Shown in pieces: positions 61,371-64,000 of a stretch of 64,000 nucleotides of DNA. Each line of letters begins with the position of its first letter. The stretch's first letter is position 1. The notes beneath the pieces are model-generated. The model searched no databases, was not told the DNA's origin, and saw only the letters and a list, made by a program, of their open reading frames with translations. The stretch is from Bifidobacterium santillanense (lineage in GTDB: Bacteria; Actinomycetota; Actinomycetes; Actinomycetales; Bifidobacteriaceae). The stretch lies in NCBI RefSeq assembly GCF_018555385.1, contig NZ_JAFEJS010000003.1:163418-227417 (forward strand), in the 5' to 3' direction. The translations under genes were made by a program, and so were the position numbers.

Positions 61371-63743
61371 ATGGGGAAGCACAATGGCCTGAAGGCGGCG
61401 GTGGCCGCTCTGGCCGCGGTCGCCACGCTCGCGGGTGTCGCGGGCACGGCGAACGCCGCGGAAGGCAAGGATGTGGCGGCGCTGTCCGTCCACGGCGGCG
61501 CGCAGCGCATCGCCGCGGTCGGCTCCAAGACCGCGAAGAACGTGATCCTGTTCATCGGCGACGGCATGGGCGATTCCGAGATTACCGTGGCGCGCAACTA
61601 CCTGCACGGCCTCAACGGCAGGTTCGAGGGCATCGACCGCCTCGGCCAGCCCACGCAGGGCGTCGAGACCGGCGTCGGCCAGTACACCACCTTCTCGCTG
61701 GGCGCCAACTCCAACGACGGCCTGCTCGCGAAGAAGGCCGACGGCACCCTCGCCGGCTCCAAGACCGCGGGCGTGCTCACCCCGGTCACCGACTCCTCCG
61801 CGTCCGGCTCCGGCTGGGCCACCGGCACGAAGACCTACAACAACGCCGTCGACATCGACGTCAAGGGCAACCCGCAGCTCAACCTCATCGAGCTCGCCAA
61901 GGCCGCCGGCAAGGCCACGGGCAACGTGACCACCGCCGAGATCCAGGACGCCACCCCGGCCGTCCTCGAATCGCACTCCTCCGAGCGCGCCTGCTACGGC
62001 CCGCAGGGCAAGTGGGACGGCAAGACCGACACCAACAAGGACGGCAAGGTCGACGCCTCCGACGGCAACCAGGCCAAGAACTGCCTCGCCGACCAGCTCA
62101 AGGTCAACGGCGGCATCGGCTCCATCTCCGAGCAGCTGCTCGACACCCGCGCCGACGTGACCATCGGCGGCGGCGCCAAGTACTTCAACCAGTTCGGTCT
62201 CGACGGCAAGACCCTGTGGGATCAGGCCGCGGCCCGTGGATTCCAGACCGTCAAGTCCGGTGACGTGAACGGCTTCAAGAGCCTGTCCGCCGCCGACCAG
62301 ACCAAGCCGGTCCTCGCCCTGCTCGGCGACGGCAACCTGCCGACCGAGTTCAACCCGTCCGTCGCCACCAAGCAGGACCCGAAGAAGGACGAGAACCCGA
62401 CCACCTGCACCGTCAACCCCAAGTGGCTCGGCAACAGCGGCGCGTCGCTCGCCGACTTCACCAACAAGGCGATCGACCTGCTGCAGAACAACAAGAACGG
62501 TCAGCAGAACGGCTACTTCCTGCAGGTCGAGGGCGCCTCGATCGACAAGCAGGACCACAACGGCAACGCCTGCGGCCAGATCGGCGAGACCGACGACCTC
62601 GACAAGGCCATCTCCGCGGCCCTCGCCAAGGTCGACCTGAGCAACACGCTCGTCATCGTCACCGCCGACCACGCCCACACCTCCCAGATCGTCGAGTCCC
62701 AGCCGATCTACGCGCTGAGCACCGTGCTCAAGAACCGTGACGGCTCCAAGACCGTCATCTCCTACGGCACCTCCGAGGACGACCTGTACGGCAACGGCAA
62801 GGACACCAGCGACGACGTCGAGGGCAAGGCTGACCCGAGCAAGGCCCAGGGCAACATGAGCCACACCGGCACCCAGCTGCGCATCGCCGCCTCCGGCCCG
62901 AACGCCTCCCGCGTCGACGGCCTGACCGACCAGACCGACAACTTCTACACCATCGGCAACGCGCTGGGCCTGGCCACCAGCACCGAGGCTCAGAAGCAGC
63001 TGTCCGACGGCGCCCAGGTGAGCGTCGAGGGCAAGGACGGCGCCTACACCGCCAAGGCCACCGGCTTCAACGGCGATGCGGTCCTCGCCTACCAGCTGAC
63101 CGACGCCAGCGGCAAGGTCGTCGACAAGTCCGCCTCCACCACGCCGCTCTCCGGCGTGCGCGTCCAGACCGCCGGCACCACCGAGATCGCGCTGAAGAAC
63201 GCGAAGCAGGGCTACAAGCTGACCGTCACCGGCCGCCAGTCCGGCAAGACCGTCACCGTCACGCTCGGCGAGGGCGGCCAGACGCCGACCACGCCGTCCA
63301 AGCCTGACGTGCCGGAAGGCCGCGTGGCCGTCTACCGTGCGTTCAACCCCAACGAGACCCGCGGCGGCTCCCACCTGTACACCACCAGCTACGACGAGTA
63401 CTCCGCTCTGGTGCGTGCCGGATGGACCGGCGAAGGCGAGCAGTTCCAGACCACGAACGACGAGAAGGCCAAGCCCGTCTACCGTCTGTACAACCAGAAC
63501 GATGGCTCCCACCACTACACCCTGAGCGAGAAGGAGAAGAACAACCTCGTCAAGGCCGGATGGAAGTACGAGAAGATCGCCTGGTACGTGACCGACGACG
63601 CCCCGGACAGCGTGTTCCGCATCTACAACCGCAACTCCGGCGAGCACGTCCTCACCCTGTCCAAGGCCGAGGTCAACGCCGCGGTCAAGGCCGGATGGAA
63701 CGACGAAGGCGTTGCCTTCAAGGCCTACGCCGTCAAGAAGTGA
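61371..63743 (+). CDS. phoA: Secreted PhoA-type alkaline phosphatase with three DUF5648-like repeats
   Basis: 790 aa. Signal peptide (AAVAALAAVATLAGVAGTANA). The alkaline phosphatase domain (about 55-525) has the metal Asp64 in IGDGMGD, nucleophile Ser142 in VTDSSASGSGWATG, VEGASIDKQDHNGNACGQIGET (zinc/magnesium ligands), TADHAHTSQI and the zinc His in NMSHTGTQLRIAA. An EF-hand/dockerin-like loop DTNKDGKVDASD is inserted near residue 218. A beta domain (about 545-640) links to three repeats (about 650-790) that closely match those of the protein at 48457. It releases phosphate outside the cell. AAGGA lies 6 bases before the ATG. Confidence 0.94.
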   Translation: MGKHNGLKAAVAALAAVATLAGVAGTANAAEGKDVAALSVHGGAQRIAAVGSKTAKNVILFIGDGMGDSEITVARNYLHGLNGRFEGIDRLGQPTQGVETGVGQYTTFSLGANSNDGLLAKKADGTLAGSKTAGVLTPVTDSSASGSGWATGTKTYNNAVDIDVKGNPQLNLIELAKAAGKATGNVTTAEIQDATPAVLESHSSERACYGPQGKWDGKTDTNKDGKVDASDGNQAKNCLADQLKVNGGIGSISEQLLDTRADVTIGGGAKYFNQFGLDGKTLWDQAAARGFQTVKSGDVNGFKSLSAADQTKPVLALLGDGNLPTEFNPSVATKQDPKKDENPTTCTVNPKWLGNSGASLADFTNKAIDLLQNNKNGQQNGYFLQVEGASIDKQDHNGNACGQIGETDDLDKAISAALAKVDLSNTLVIVTADHAHTSQIVESQPIYALSTVLKNRDGSKTVISYGTSEDDLYGNGKDTSDDVEGKADPSKAQGNMSHTGTQLRIAASGPNASRVDGLTDQTDNFYTIGNALGLATSTEAQKQLSDGAQVSVEGKDGAYTAKATGFNGDAVLAYQLTDASGKVVDKSASTTPLSGVRVQTAGTTEIALKNAKQGYKLTVTGRQSGKTVTVTLGEGGQTPTTPSKPDVPEGRVAVYRAFNPNETRGGSHLYTTSYDEYSALVRAGWTGEGEQFQTTNDEKAKPVYRLYNQNDGSHHYTLSEKEKNNLVKAGWKYEKIAWYVTDDAPDSVFRIYNRNSGEHVLTLSKAEVNAAVKAGWNDEGVAFKAYAVKK

Positions 63744-63771
63744 TCTGATTCCCTGACGGCAGTCAGGCACT

Positions 63772-63807
63772 GAAAAGGCGCTTACCAGATTTGGTGAGCG
63801 CCTTTTC
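63772..63807. terminator. Bidirectional intrinsic terminator
   Basis: GAAAAGGCGCT (63772) pairs with AGCGCCTTTTC (63797), with an inner ACCA/TGGT stem; A- and T-rich ends serve both the phosphatase and the convergent gene. Confidence 0.9.
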
Positions 63808-63822
63808 ATATCTGCAGTATGA

Positions 63823-64000
63823 CTAGTCGCGCGGATACCAGTGGGGAATCTTGTTACCGGGCTTGTACGAGCAGACGTAGATCTTGCCGTACGCCGTGCC
63901 CAACTGACCGGCCTCGGCCTTCTTGCAGTACGCGCCCGGCGTGACCTGCTTTCCAGGCAGCGTCGGAGTCGGGTTGGGGGTAGGCGTAGGAGTGGGGGTC
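63823..64000 (-). CDS. C-terminus of a probable secreted protein with Pro-Thr linker (5' end beyond window)
   Basis: About 59 codons, ending in a TAG at 63823. The visible part is a TPTPTPTPNPTPT linker, then LPGKQVTPGAYCKKAEAGQLG, TAYGKIYVCSYKPGNKIPHWYPRD. Two Cys may form a disulfide in a small terminal domain of about 40 residues. The domain resembles the short Cys-containing ends of some actinobacterial surface and secreted enzymes, but no family is assigned. It is not a DUF5648 repeat. Convergent with the alkaline phosphatase across a shared terminator. Confidence 0.75.
   Translation of the reverse strand, partial: TPTPTPTPNPTPTLPGKQVTPGAYCKKAEAGQLGTAYGKIYVCSYKPGNKIPHWYPRD

Noticed and set aside
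43789..63743. Sortase anchoring of the surface proteins
   Set aside because: No LPXTG-type motif, terminal hydrophobic helix or basic tail at the end of any of the eight proteins.
1..64000. Prophage or transposon
   Set aside because: No integrase, transposase, capsid or terminase genes, and the tRNA genes show no duplicated attachment sequence.

Overview
The window looks like a chromosomal segment from a GC-rich Actinobacterium, most probably a Bifidobacterium. The reasons are the fhaA-fhaB-PP2C cluster, the HtpX, MsrAB, FprA and class II aldolase homologues, two adjacent crcB genes, the high GC, and many genes whose start codon lies 6-7 bases after a TANNNT box (leaderless promoters). The species call is an inference. 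I see no phage, insertion sequence or CRISPR locus.

Layout. Bases 1-2.9 kb hold the minus-strand fhaA-fhaB-PP2C phosphatase genes of the cell-division kinase cluster; the phosphatase runs off the left edge. Bases 3.2-13.5 kb hold an S9 peptidase, an alpha/beta hydrolase, a tightly packed VWA lipoprotein / XpaC / binding-protein / TelA operon, a small membrane protein and an EamA transporter. Bases 14.3-27 kb hold msrAB, tRNA-Leu, tgt with a nitroreductase, an HtrA protease, a P1B-type ATPase, fprA, htpX and tRNA-Gly. Bases 27.2-35.5 kb hold a NodB deacetylase, class II fructose-bisphosphate aldolase, an AbiEi/nuclease-like gene, purA and a crcB pair. Bases 35.9-42 kb hold a complete branched-chain amino acid ABC importer (livHMGF and a binding lipoprotein).

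Bases 43.8-63.7 kb form a surface-protein island. Eight secreted proteins carry copies of the same roughly 44-residue repeat (DUF5648-like, core YRxYNPNSGEHxYT...GWxxEG). The repeat is joined to a GH25 lysozyme, two InlB-type repeat proteins, two lectin-like proteins, a CAP-domain protein, one unknown protein and a PhoA alkaline phosphatase. None has a sortase motif or a C-terminal membrane anchor, so the repeat is a reasonable candidate for cell-surface attachment. Two membrane proteins, one a DUF2142 homologue, are interleaved. At the right edge is the C-terminus of another probable surface protein with a Pro-Thr linker.

The most unusual content is between genes. A 24-bp palindrome occurs 24 times at exactly 51-bp pitch (one 53-bp exception) in three blocks (25661-25786, 30080-30768, 31958-32287); the two large blocks flank the AbiEi/nuclease-like gene. 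Other intergenic spaces hold palindrome sets with different sequences but a shared 61-62-bp pitch (3044-3211, 42151-42381), direct repeats offset by 61 bp (13870, 28675-28864), and long inverted repeats with 37-bp and 54-bp arms. I regard these phased palindrome arrays as the best candidate for an undescribed system.
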